From Euperipatoides rowelli (lineage: Eukaryota; Onychophora; Udeonychophora; Euonychophora; Peripatopsidae), in the NCBI GenBank assembly GCA_003024985.2, contig PXIH01S0006402.1: a DNA stretch of 10,638 nucleotides. The stretch is one strand, 5' to 3'. Below the pieces are notes generated by a model. That model made no database searches and was not told the origin of the DNA. It saw only the letters and a list, made by a program, of their open reading frames with translations. Position numbers and translations under genes: made by a program. Below are positions 1 to 7,872 of the stretch, one piece after another; position 1 is the stretch's first letter, and every line of letters starts with the position of its first letter.

Positions 1-235
1 AAGCTTATCAAATCTTCACCATGGCGTCCTGTAGGTCCTTCAAAGGTAAACAAAACGTCCATATAACCAAAAAAAAGCTTATCAAATCTTCACCAAGGTG
101 ATAAAATGTCCATGCAAGCAAAAAAAAATCTTAGTAAATCTTCACCAAGGGGCCCTGTAGGTCCTTCAAAGGTAAACAAAACATCCATACAACCAAAAAA
201 AAAAAGCTTACCAAATCTTCAAGAACAAGAACTTC
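1..235. repeat. Decayed tandem repeat, unit about 75 bp, four units
   Basis: Four units begin with AAGCTT or a variant at 1, 75, 127 and 204, each followed by a version of ATCAAATCTTCACC. Units 1 and 3 also share the segment CCTGTAGGTCCTTCAAAGG and a run ending in ACCAAAAAA. Spacing is 74, 52 and 77 bases; unit 2 lacks the middle part and is about 22 bases short. The fourth unit diverges after its first 20 bases. The open frame crossing these units on the plus strand (106-348) is repeat-driven, rich in K, S and P, and is not called as a gene. HindIII sites recur with the unit, which fits the window starting at a cloned HindIII end. Confidence 0.85.
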
Positions 236-292
236 ATCAAAAATATGTAAGGACCCCACCTGGATTTTCATTCCCGAGGCCCCGATTAAGAT

Positions 293-305
293 GGGGGGGG
301 GGGGG
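293..305. repeat. G13 homopolymer run
   Basis: Thirteen consecutive G bases in a strongly AT-rich setting, preceded by a short GC-richer stretch (253-292). The run could form G-rich secondary structure and its length is prone to sequencing error. Confidence 0.9.
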
Positions 306-354
306 CTCTGCTTGTAATAGTAATCCTTTTATTTTTGACGAAGTTTAGTTGTTA

Positions 355-835
355 TTTTTCTTGTTTATTATTATTTAAATTTTCTTCTTTATTATACAGT
401 ATATTTCTAGTTTCCATTGTGTTTAAAAATTCAACCTTATTTTTAATTTCATTTGACTTTGGATATTTTTTAAAATGTTTATTATTATTATTTTCTTGTG
501 GTTTTATTTTTTCGATCAAATCTTCAGCATTCCTAATTTTTTATTTGATATAGTGATTGTTTTAAAAGATTGACATAATCTAGTGTATAACATTTTCCAT
601 TATAATTTTGTTAGGATTATCAACCATGTCTATCCAAAGTGAGTTATCAAGAGTATCTATATCATTTTCTTCTTCATCAATATAGTTTTGTAGATCCATA
701 TCTTTTAGATTTCCTATGCTTAATGCTATACAGCTATCTAGGATGTCTGTATCTTCCAACACATTTATATTATTGTATTTGTATTTATCACACTGTTATT
801 TATTTCTAAATTATTCATTTTTGATGTATTACTCT
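355..835 (-). pseudogene. Possible decayed coding remnant, unidentified
   Basis: Two open segments lie in the same minus-strand frame: 795-583 (71 codons) and 540-355 (62 codons, stop TAA at 352-354). The first is acidic, rich in D, E, I and N, with the stretch NYIDEEENDIDTLDN. The second is lysine/asparagine-rich with the stretch FLNTMETRNILYNKEEN. Three stops (580-582, 562-564, 541-543) lie in the 45 bases between them. A further short stretch starting with ATG upstream (MNNLEINNSVINT, in another frame) could be an extension after a frameshift. I do not recognise the product. AT-rich DNA can give such K/N-rich frames by chance, so this may not be a gene; the acidic mixed-composition first segment is the better evidence. 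Confidence 0.25.
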
Positions 836-919
836 ATATAAGAACAATATACGGCCAAGATCCGTTATTTGTCCACCAATATGGCTGATGATAGTAAGTT
901 GAAATTATCTAGATAGGCG

Positions 920-987
920 CTCAGCAAAGAATTATTTCACCTCTAGATCTTAGCGTTCAGGGCTACGGTAAGGTTAGGACTGTAAAG
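920..987 (-). repeat. Inverted copy of dispersed repeat (TTTACAGTCCTAACCTTA family)
   Basis: On the minus strand, reading from 987, this starts CTTTACAGTCCTAACCTTACC, continues with a CCTGAAC block, and after a short divergent part has GGTGAAATAATTCTTT. The same order of blocks occurs at 5437-5550 and 5706-5825 on the plus strand. This copy is shorter: the block reading AACCCTATGATGATGAAG in the others is replaced. No open frame is associated with it. Confidence 0.7.
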
Positions 988-1500
988 AAAATATACTAAA
1001 ATTAGCGAGAAAAAAATAGTAATTTCACATGCTACTACGTTTTAGTTGTCTTGTGACTCCTTACGTTATTGAGCAGATAACGAAACCTGACCCAATATAC
1101 ATACCATTTTATTGCAAAGATGTATACCGTATTGTTCTTATTTAGTAAAGGTCCTTGATTAGATTCTAGATCTCTCTGTAAAGCGACAATTAATATTATC
1201 ATCATCATCATTATTATATGATTTATTTTCCCATTGCTTGTAATTTCAAATAAATTGATCATAACAATTAGCAAAAATAAATGCTAAATCCTCCAATTTA
1301 TAGCTCTCCAACTAAGATCAGGCATTGCTTTTTTTCTTTTTCTCTCACTTTTTTTCTCTTTTACTTTTATAGTGAATTTGTTTATTGTATTACAATATTT
1401 TAAGGTATATTTTCTCTTATACTCATAAATTCATTCCAAACTGTTCCATACCACACTCGTATTAGGCCTCACACCATTTTTAAGTATTTTTCATATCTTC
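988..1500. other. AT-rich stretch, no gene seen; ATC microsatellite and pyrimidine tract
   Basis: No convincing coding region. A short ATT/ATC microsatellite lies at about 1194-1217, and a T/C-only tract with few interruptions runs from about 1327 to 1368. The 79-codon minus-strand frame at 1035-1274 has low-complexity I/M content from the microsatellite and is not supported as a gene. Confidence 0.7.
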
Positions 1501-1616
1501 CAACTCTTGCAGTGTCAGTTTGGTGACTCATTGGGCTCTCGGCTGAGAATGGTCAAGGACCACCGTCCCAATGTAGCCAGAAAATTAATTGATAAGTTTT
1601 TATTTTTGGCGTATGG

Positions 1617-1670
1617 ACATTTTGTTCCCCTTTTCCGGGTCTATAACATTTTGTTCCCCTTTACCTGGCC
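1617..1670. repeat. Short tandem duplication, period 29 bp
   Basis: ACATTTTGTTCCCCTTT occurs at 1617 and again at 1646, followed by CCGGG and CCTGG respectively. The pair sits at the start of a C-rich zone that runs to about 1820 and contains several runs of five to eight C. The 110-codon plus-strand frame over this zone (1507-1839) is proline-rich through the C-runs and shows no recognisable domain, so it is not called. Confidence 0.7.
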
Positions 1671-1839
1671 CATGGTTCCCTTGTTTACCATTACTGAACA
1701 TACAACCCCCCCCTATCCCCATCAGCCCTGTCATTATGTAATTTCTTATAGAGTTTGTTCAAACATGGGACCCCCCTCCCTGGGCCCCCCAGGACTACAG
1801 ACCCTACCCCTCCTTAATGTGAGGGCCCTGCTTTCTTGA

Positions 1840-2446
1840 TAACTTTGTTTTTAGTTAATTACCTACTGTATATTTTTTTTTCTCCAAAGGGCCTTTTGCG
1901 ATCACCGACCAGATGACAGTCTGATCGACACTGAACTCTTTCTTAATCATTATGAAATAATTTTTCACAAAAAAAAAAAACACTTATAAAATGTCAAATT
2001 GTTTAAAGTTTATATCTCAGAACAAATTAATAATGTGTTTTCAATGTAAAAAAAAAAAAAATAATACCTAATTTACGATAAAAATGAATATTTTCCTTGA
2101 CCAATATAATCTGTACATGCGCAGAAAAATGTTCAAAATTGATACTATTTTTCTGTCACTAGCAGTATTTAATAATTGAAAATGTTAGATATCTCTTTTG
2201 AAGTACTACGAAAAAGTTAGGGGAAAAAACGGTTATGTCTACCAATATAAATTTGCCAGTAGCCTACTTGTATATTAAAGTTTGATTTACATAATTCTGA
2301 AATAGGGTCATTGTAGGATATCCTAAGACTACACTGACCATATATCAAGTAATGTTGTAACAAATTATAAGGAAGTCAATAAACGAGACGTTAAAAACTG
2401 GAAGATATAAATTAATATACATTCCACATTTTTAGTCACGTTAATT
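1840..2446. other. AT-rich stretch, no gene seen
   Basis: Contains A-runs at about 1970-1980 and 2047-2060. No open frame with protein-like composition, no RNA gene and no clear repeat was found. Confidence 0.6.
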
Positions 2447-2922
2447 CAGTGGTGCAGTCCTATTTAAATAAGTACCAGGGCGCTAAAACTAAAATGTCAG
2501 ACAGGGGGGAGGGATGGTGCTGCCGGAATTTTACGATTTGAGAGGAGGCCAAACGGTTCTTTTTTTAAGTTTAAAGTTAGTGGTGTAAGCTAATTGTTTT
2601 CTGTGGTCTCTAAATGATATACTAGAAATAAAACTTTACTTTTAAAGCAATGCCCATAATTCTTCTTTAGACAAACGTCATCTTCAGACAAATCAATGCG
2701 AATCTGAACATAACGTGACTGTGTGTATGTAGCAGAACAATGGTGCAGCAACCAAGTCTTTAATGTTACAGTATTAATTATAAATGAACAATTTTTTATC
2801 AGAAATCTTTTTTTTAACCTTTAAAATATTAAGACTTTAATGCAATTGTTTTAAAAGTGCCAGGGCGCGCCCGGCGCCCTGCCTTAAATAAAAAGTACCA
2901 GGGTGCCCCCCTGATCCCACTG
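2447..2922 (+). mobile_element. Possible non-autonomous element with CAGTGG...CCACTG ends
   Basis: The segment begins CAGTGGTGCAGTCC and ends CTGATCCCACTG, giving a 6-bp terminal inverted repeat of the kind common in hAT-type elements. Near each end is a version of TTAAATAA followed by AGTACCAGGGCGC or AGTACCAGGGTGC. Both copies are in the same orientation, not inverted, which weakens the case for a simple fold-back element. The 8 bases flanking each end (CGTTAATT and CAAACAAG) do not match, so no target-site duplication supports these borders. The inside has no coding frame. It may instead be two fragments of one dispersed repeat. Confidence 0.3.
2782..2922 (+). repeat. Dispersed repeat, copy 1
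   Basis: Matches 5262-5415 in the same orientation. Both share AAATGAACAATTTTTTATCA, a T-run then AACCTTTAAAATATTAA, a CCCTGCCTTAAATAAA block, AGTACCAGGG, and a CCACTGCA end. Copy 1 carries a GC-rich self-complementary insertion around 2862-2880 (AGGGCG...CGCCCT) that copy 2 lacks. The shared 3' end and differing 5' flanks fit dispersed copies of a mobile sequence. Confidence 0.85.
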
Positions 2923-2937
2923 CAAACAAGATCCTAT

Positions 2938-3023
2938 CAGTTTTACTTAAAAGAAAACACTGTACTCCAAAATCGAGTACAGTTTTTACTTAAAAAGAAA
3001 ACGCTGTACTCCAAAACTGAGTA
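2938..3023. repeat. Tandem duplication, units of 42 and 44 bp
   Basis: Unit 1 (2938-2979) and unit 2 (2980-3023) both read CAGTTTT(T)ACTTAAAA(A)GAAAAC, then CTGTACTCCAAAA, then GAGTA. They differ by two extra bases in homopolymers and a few substitutions. Each unit holds the small inverted pair TACTC/GAGTA around a 7-base loop. The duplication is adjacent and well conserved, so it is probably recent. Confidence 0.9.
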
Positions 3024-4518
3024 ATTAGCAGTGTCAGAGACAATAACATGCAGTTTTAGGTACGTATCTGAAACAATACCCATGTGGGTGAAAATCTCAA
3101 TTTACTAATTCCAATAAACATTTTTATATTGACAAAGAAATAGAGGCGATTTTAATCAATAAGAGCAATATTGTTTTAGTTGGTGTTTTTTTTTAATTTG
3201 ATATTATCAGAGAAAACATATTTACTTACTATATATATGCCCAGTCTACTAGGCAACCATAGATTAGATTATTATTAGAATAATAATGATGTCAAACAGA
3301 GAAGAGTAAATTAAATATATAGATGAATTGCTTTTGCAAGATAAATTTCTATTTGCACACCAAAATTTTTGGAAGAGTAAAATTACAGAATTAACCTAAG
3401 TGTAATAACGTAAATTTAATTGCCTAGCATATTAGATGTAAGTTTATTTCATGCGGTTGCCAATACGAGTGCATATAGACGTACTCCATGCTTACAACTA
3501 AGACTTGTTTAACTTCATAGTGAGCAAATGCTATTTTCCAGCAAAATGGAAACAAATTAATCTGATAAAAACCACTAAAATAATAAGTAATTCATTTAAT
3601 AAACTACTGTACTGTATGTATTCTTTTAAATGTAGAAGTTAATCATTAAAATTTACAGCAGCTCAAGCATTTTTCTCTAAAGCCATGTAACGTTATTTGA
3701 GCAACCTGTTAATTTATTCTTTAGATCAAAATTGAAAAATAAATTGTTCAAAATAAAAGCAAAATCAGCGATCATCACAACAATAACAAAACATGTATTT
3801 TTTAAACTTGCAGTACGATATCCTAAGAATAAAATTTATTATTTAAAAAAAAAAAAATGTTTTTAATAATTGCTTTCAATTCGGTAAAGGATATTTTTAG
3901 CTACCGAAGCCATCTTACCATTTTCAATGTCGTGGTACTCACTGCTGCTCGATGTATTTTTACAATAAAATTTTGACTTCGAACCCTATCTACTGTTGAT
4001 CTCATACAACCCCTTAGCCGGGGAAGCCTAAATACAAAAGCCATTCTGAAGTAATAGCCCAAAGCAGCCAATAATAATACGTTTGATGATAAAGGTTATC
4101 ACAGAGCAACCAATCCACGTTTAGCTTCTGACCCGGAGGTAAACAGCATTTCATTATAAACTATTTCCGTATTTCCTGAACTTTTAAAAAGGTTAAAAAG
4201 CGCCCTCTTTAATTGTAATAATTCTTGGTCTGCTACTTAAAGGTATTTCATTATAATTGGAAATATTTTAATTTAATCTGTACCTTTAAATATAACCCTG
4301 TTGCATAAATAAAAATAATCTTATTATGAATAAGATGAATTGGCTAGATGTTCATTAATTAAATAATTGATGCTATTTATTTTCAAGTCGATATTCAGGA
4401 AATGACTCATTATTATGCTAAGCCACACCAAATTTCAGAGATTTATTATGGTTTTGTTTTTAACCTTTTGACATTAACTTTTTGATTTTGTACTTGTGAA
4501 AATAACAAAAACAAATGT
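3024..4518. other. AT-rich stretch of about 1.5 kb, no gene seen
   Basis: No open frame of useful length or composition on either strand. There is an A-run near 3846-3856. On the minus strand around 3970-4035, CGGCTAAGGGG and GGGTTCGAAG lie 34 bases apart, loosely like Pol III A and B boxes, but no tRNA cloverleaf can be folded (see rejected items). Confidence 0.6.
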
Positions 4519-4563
4519 TTTCCATTATGTAATTTATTCTTGTAATAAATTACATAACGGAAA
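4519..4563. repeat. Inverted repeat, 20-bp arms, 5-base loop
   Basis: Left arm 4519-4538 (TTTCCATTATGTAATTTATT) pairs with right arm 4544-4563, with one mismatch; the loop is CTTGT. There is no T-run or coding region at the expected place for a terminator. It could be a small remnant of a fold-back element. Confidence 0.85.
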
Positions 4564-4687
4564 TCCTAAATTATATAGCTTACATGTAATTTTTTTTTAA
4601 AAATACAAATACAAATATGATGGACAACAACAGACTATAGTCCAGCGAGGTTGTCCCTAGTCCCAATTTAATTTTTTTTTTTTTTTN

Positions 4688-4854
4688 AGGGTCATGGGCT
4701 GAAGGAAATGCGATGTGTAATGCTCTGATACACTGCATGTGCCTCGTTGTGTGGAGCCATTGGGACCCATACTAGTTCCATGTTTAGAGTTGCCACCTCA
4801 AGTCAGCATTGGGACGATTGTCTCCCTGTAGGGGGTTTCTGGGATTTGCCTTCC
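4688..4854 (-). other. Possible 3' untranslated region ending at an A-tract
   Basis: On the minus strand this follows the stop codon at 4855-4857 and runs, with clearly lower AT content than its surroundings, up to N4687 and then 15 A (T-run 4672-4686 on the plus strand). No AATAAA signal lies shortly before the A-tract. A genomic A-tract directly after a UTR-like segment suggests a retroposed cDNA copy. The flanks show no clear target-site duplication (TCCCAATTTAA on one side, TCTAAAATTAAG on the other), so this stays tentative. Confidence 0.3.
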
Positions 4855-5061
4855 TCACTCTGACTTACATAATCTATCATACAGTATGTCTTCTGTCGTT
4901 CTTTGGACACCTGTCCAATTAATGAACCTTTGATCTATCTCTGTTCTATGACTATCAATAAAAAGTTTTCGATTTCTTGCACTCCAACTCTCAGGGCCCA
5001 ATATTTTCACACCTCTAACAAGATGAGAATATCCCGGATGAGGAGGCAGGATGTCTACAAT
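4855..5061 (-). CDS. Candidate 3'-terminal exon or truncated retrocopy, unidentified protein
   Basis: A 68-codon open segment on the minus strand, from ATT at 5059-5061 to TGA at 4855-4857, too short at its 5' side to begin with ATG. Composition is protein-like and unlike the AT-driven frames nearby: it contains PPHPGYSHLVRGVKILGPES, then RNRKLFIDSHRTEIDQRFI, and ends near EDILYDRLCKSE. Directly upstream the minus strand reads CTGACTTAATTTTAG, a usable acceptor with T-rich tract and AG at 5063-5062, and the frame there is closed by TAA and TAG. The open segment therefore starts where an exon would start. No upstream exon was found, and no signal peptide or membrane segment is visible. The DNA after the stop remains less AT-rich and ends in an A-tract. 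I do not recognise the family. It may be a real last exon, or a 5'-truncated retrocopy. Confidence 0.4.
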   Translation of the reverse strand: MVDILPPHPGYSHLVRGVKILGPESWSARNRKLFIDSHRTEIDQRFINWTGVQRTTEDILYDRLCKSE

Positions 5062-5261
5062 CTAAAATTAAGTCAGGTTTAATTTTATTTTAAAATAGAC
5101 TATTGCTATTAGAAAAATATAAAAGTAAGCAAATAAAAATAGTAGTCATTCAGACTAAATCAAAGATTAACCCGAAGCTTCGTAGTCAACCGTTTTGCAC
5201 CATTGTAGGCTACTTCATGTGCTGATTTTCACGTCGAAATAATCTGTTAGGCTCGGGTTAG

Positions 5262-5415
5262 AAATGAACAATTTTTTATCAGAAATCTTTTTTTTTTTTT
5301 AACCTTTAAAATATTAAAGACTGACTTTAATGCATTTTTTTGAAGAAGTACAAGTGCGCCCCTGCCTTAAATAAATAGTACCAGGGCGCCACCCTAGTCC
5401 ACCCTGGCTCCACTG
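5262..5415 (+). repeat. Dispersed repeat, copy 2
   Basis: Second copy of the repeat at 2782-2922. Differences are a longer T-run after CAGAAATC, a short insertion (GACTG) before CTTTAATGCA, and loss of the GC-rich palindrome. It ends CTCCACTGCA. A third partial match is the TTTAAATAAGTACCAGGGCGC segment at about 2462-2482. Confidence 0.85.
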
Positions 5416-5436
5416 CATCACTGCGATAATTTGTTA

Positions 5437-5550
5437 TTTACAGTCCTAACCTTACTCTAACCCTAACTCTAACTACGTATTAAACCCACAATGCCCCAAC
5501 CCTATGATGATGAAGGGGTGAAATAATCCTTTTTCTGATTGATTTCCAGA
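5437..5550 (+). repeat. TTTACAGTCCTAACC repeat, direct copy 1
   Basis: Shares with 5706-5825 the ordered blocks TTTACAGTCCTAACCTTAC, ACTACGTATTAAA or ATTACGTATTAAA, CCCTATGATGATGAAGG and TGAAATAATC, then TTGATTT or TCGATTT. The offset between copies is 269 bases, which makes a direct duplication with a spacer of unrelated sequence. It contains two CTAACCCTAACTCTAAC-like stretches that resemble telomere repeats by chance of composition. Confidence 0.85.
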
Positions 5551-5705
5551 CTTTTGCTAGCACTTCCGTAATGACGAAAATATATGCGCATATGTCAAAA
5601 ACGCGGTAAAAATGGATTGTATTTGGCAACAAGAGCCTAGTAGTTGACAGAATTAGTGGAGTTTTAATCACATGATCAAAATGGATAGCAGCCATTTTTT
5701 TTTTG

Positions 5706-5825
5706 TTTACAGTCCTAACCTTACCACAACCCTGAACCTAACTCCAATTACGTATTAAAACCACTTTTCCCAAACCCTATGATGATGAAGGGATGAAATA
5801 ATCATTTTTTGATCGATTTTGATCA
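5706..5825 (+). repeat. TTTACAGTCCTAACC repeat, direct copy 2
   Basis: Second direct copy, 269 bases after the first. It begins directly after a T-run that follows GATAGCAGCCATT; the inverted copy at 920-987 also lies near a CAGCCATATTGG sequence on its strand, so the repeat unit may be longer than the core aligned here. The 71-codon minus-strand frame at 5480-5695 arises from this DNA and is not supported as a gene. Confidence 0.85.
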
Positions 5826-7400
5826 TTTAACAGAATTTATGTTGGCCATACTGTTAATCAACCATTAACCAATCAGCGAGCACAGTTGTTAAAAACTCTC
5901 ACTAATTCCGTCGGATTCTAGGTAATACTTATTTCACAGTATTTAGACATTTCTGTCAATAAGATATTTATAAGGGCATTGCATCCTTTAAATGGAAAAG
6001 ATAATTCTCTCCATTCGTGCTACATTCCAGTCTTTTGTTCAATATTTAATCCCTAGAATTTTTAACTTTACGAAAAGAAAACTTGTTACTTTATGAGTTA
6101 GAGACACGTTTTGTAGACTATAGCCTACTATGGAAATCCTAACGGTTCTGCCACTTTTAAGAGAAATGTTATTTTGTCATTTTACTTGCCCCTGAAATTT
6201 ATGTAATAAAGAGTAATATACAATTTTGATATAGGCTATATGCCTAGCAAATTGTATAAATTGTAAAAAAACGTTTATATTTCAAAATCTTGGGAAAATA
6301 TGTCAAAAAGAAGGCCGATTTGATTGATGGTTTTTAACCAGTAAAAAATAATTGTATTTGGTAGATTAGTTTATGTTTATACATTATTTTCATTTATTTA
6401 CTTTAATTTGTCTTTATTTGGGTTGAATAAAGATGGTTAAAAAACATGTGCCATCAAAGGGAAGCAGCAAGGTAAAGATTATTGAAATCCCCACCAGGGG
6501 CATAATAACCTCATGCAATTTAGAATTCTGTTGTGAATCAATTAAAAACACTGATTTAAATTTGTATGTTAATATCCGGAGTTATTTTGGATTTATATCT
6601 TTTAATTAAATTTTGATGAATATCAAGTTAATTATTGATTTTAAATTAATGCCCAAATTCATTGATATTTTAATTATTGCATTAATCTCCAAATATGGCT
6701 ATTATTTCTGGATGAATGTCCGAACTAAATGAAAAGTTACTCATTTTTAATAATACCATGCAGCATTTTCTGACAGGTTTTGAAAAAGGGAAGGAGAGAA
6801 TGGAATTATGGGAGAAAAGGCAAAATAGTGAATATCCCTCGTCAGAGTGAAACTAAATCTTTTTTTCTTATCAGGTCAAATGAAAAAGATCATTTCCTAT
6901 TTTTGACAGAATCTGAATTTGATTGAAAGCTTCGGAGAGTTTTAAAATGATTTTTGTTCAAATTTATTAGAGTAATATTAATTGATTGATAATTGATTCG
7001 TCATAAGATTTCAATGATGAAAATCAATTTTTTAAGTGACTGAATCGTAAAACTCAGAGCTTATTGGTCAATAACGCTGATATCTATGAATGATATTTTT
7101 TAAAGTTTTAAATGACAACTGATTTGGGCCAACTTAGTAGAAAGCTTATATCATATGGGACAATGACAAGGGAAGATAAAGTATGTGTGTTGGGGGGAGG
7201 GATGAGGGTTATAAGAAATATGTAGGAAGATTTGGACGAGTAGTATTAATAATTATGGTGTTTAAGGTTACCAGGCTTGCAGAAAGATTGCAGAATATTA
7301 AAAAAAACCCAATAAAACAAAGAAGTTTATTTTTTAACTACATCAACTTAGGCATACCCTGGTCAACAGCATATCTCACTATATGCATACATCTGTATAT
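5826..7400. other. AT-rich stretch of about 1.6 kb, no gene seen
   Basis: No recognisable coding region. Around 6570-6715 there are loosely repeated phrases (TTAATATCCGGAG, TTAATGCCCAAAT, TTAATCTCCAAAT about 50-90 bases apart), possibly a heavily decayed short tandem array. The 76-codon plus-strand frame at 7183-7413 runs into the transposon end and lacks protein-like features. Confidence 0.6.
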
Positions 7401-7402
7401 TA

Positions 7403-7660
7403 GTAGGAGCTAGTGCCCATAGAAAATGCTCTCAACCTTGTTTTGGAGTATATATAAAGTTTTTTGATGGTTTTCTAACCTTTTTGACCTGCTGAATCCA
7501 AATCCATTGAGTGCCAGATGCTAGCTAATCCTTGAGCAATCTCCACAAAATGACGGAATCCAAAATGAACGTCATTCTGTATGCAATGTCGGTTTTCTTC
7601 TATATCTTGAGTTTGATGCGGTTTTGAATTGTGAATCACACCAAATTTTGGTTAATTTTA
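7403..7660 (+). repeat. Left terminal inverted repeat of the transposon
   Basis: Reads inward as GTAGGAGCTAGTG, then AACCTTGTTTTGGAGTATATA, TCTAACCTTTTTGACCTGCTG, ATCCATTGAGTGCC, CTCCACAAAATGACGGAATC, and further in TTGTGAATCACACCAAATTT at about 7631-7650. The same blocks in the same order occur on the minus strand from 10334 inward, with substitutions and small gaps. The inner block pairs with 9988-10025 instead of a contiguous position, because the right end has about 90 extra bases between the outer and inner blocks. Confidence 0.8.
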
Positions 7661-7872
7661 TTTATTTTTAAATGAAATTCATCAGATTATTATTAATATT
7701 ATTTATCAGAGCATTCACTATGGCATTTCGTCCACTATTTAGGAGTATTGCACACTTAAAGAAAAACAAGGAAAGTTTCAAAATTACACAAACAATTTTT
7801 TATTACAATCACATGAAATGTTTGAGTTACATCTTCTTGACAAGATTACACAAAATTATATTGGGCTTTTTT

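Noticed and set aside
335-553. 72-codon hydrophobic plus-strand frame that looks like membrane segments
   Set aside because: The F/L/S-rich content comes from T-rich DNA, and the opposite strand has a more protein-like composition.
1507-1839. 110-codon plus-strand open frame
   Set aside because: It is driven by C-rich and T-rich low-complexity DNA, has no recognisable domain, and crosses a 29-bp duplication.
3970-4035. Pol III A-box and B-box-like sequences 34 bases apart on the minus strand, suggesting a tRNA gene or SINE head
   Set aside because: The boxes match the consensus only loosely, no acceptor, D or T stem can be paired around them, and no second copy was found in the window.
5451-5475. 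CTAACCCTAACTCTAAC, resembling telomere repeats
   Set aside because: Only two or three imperfect units, inside a dispersed repeat whose other copies vary here.
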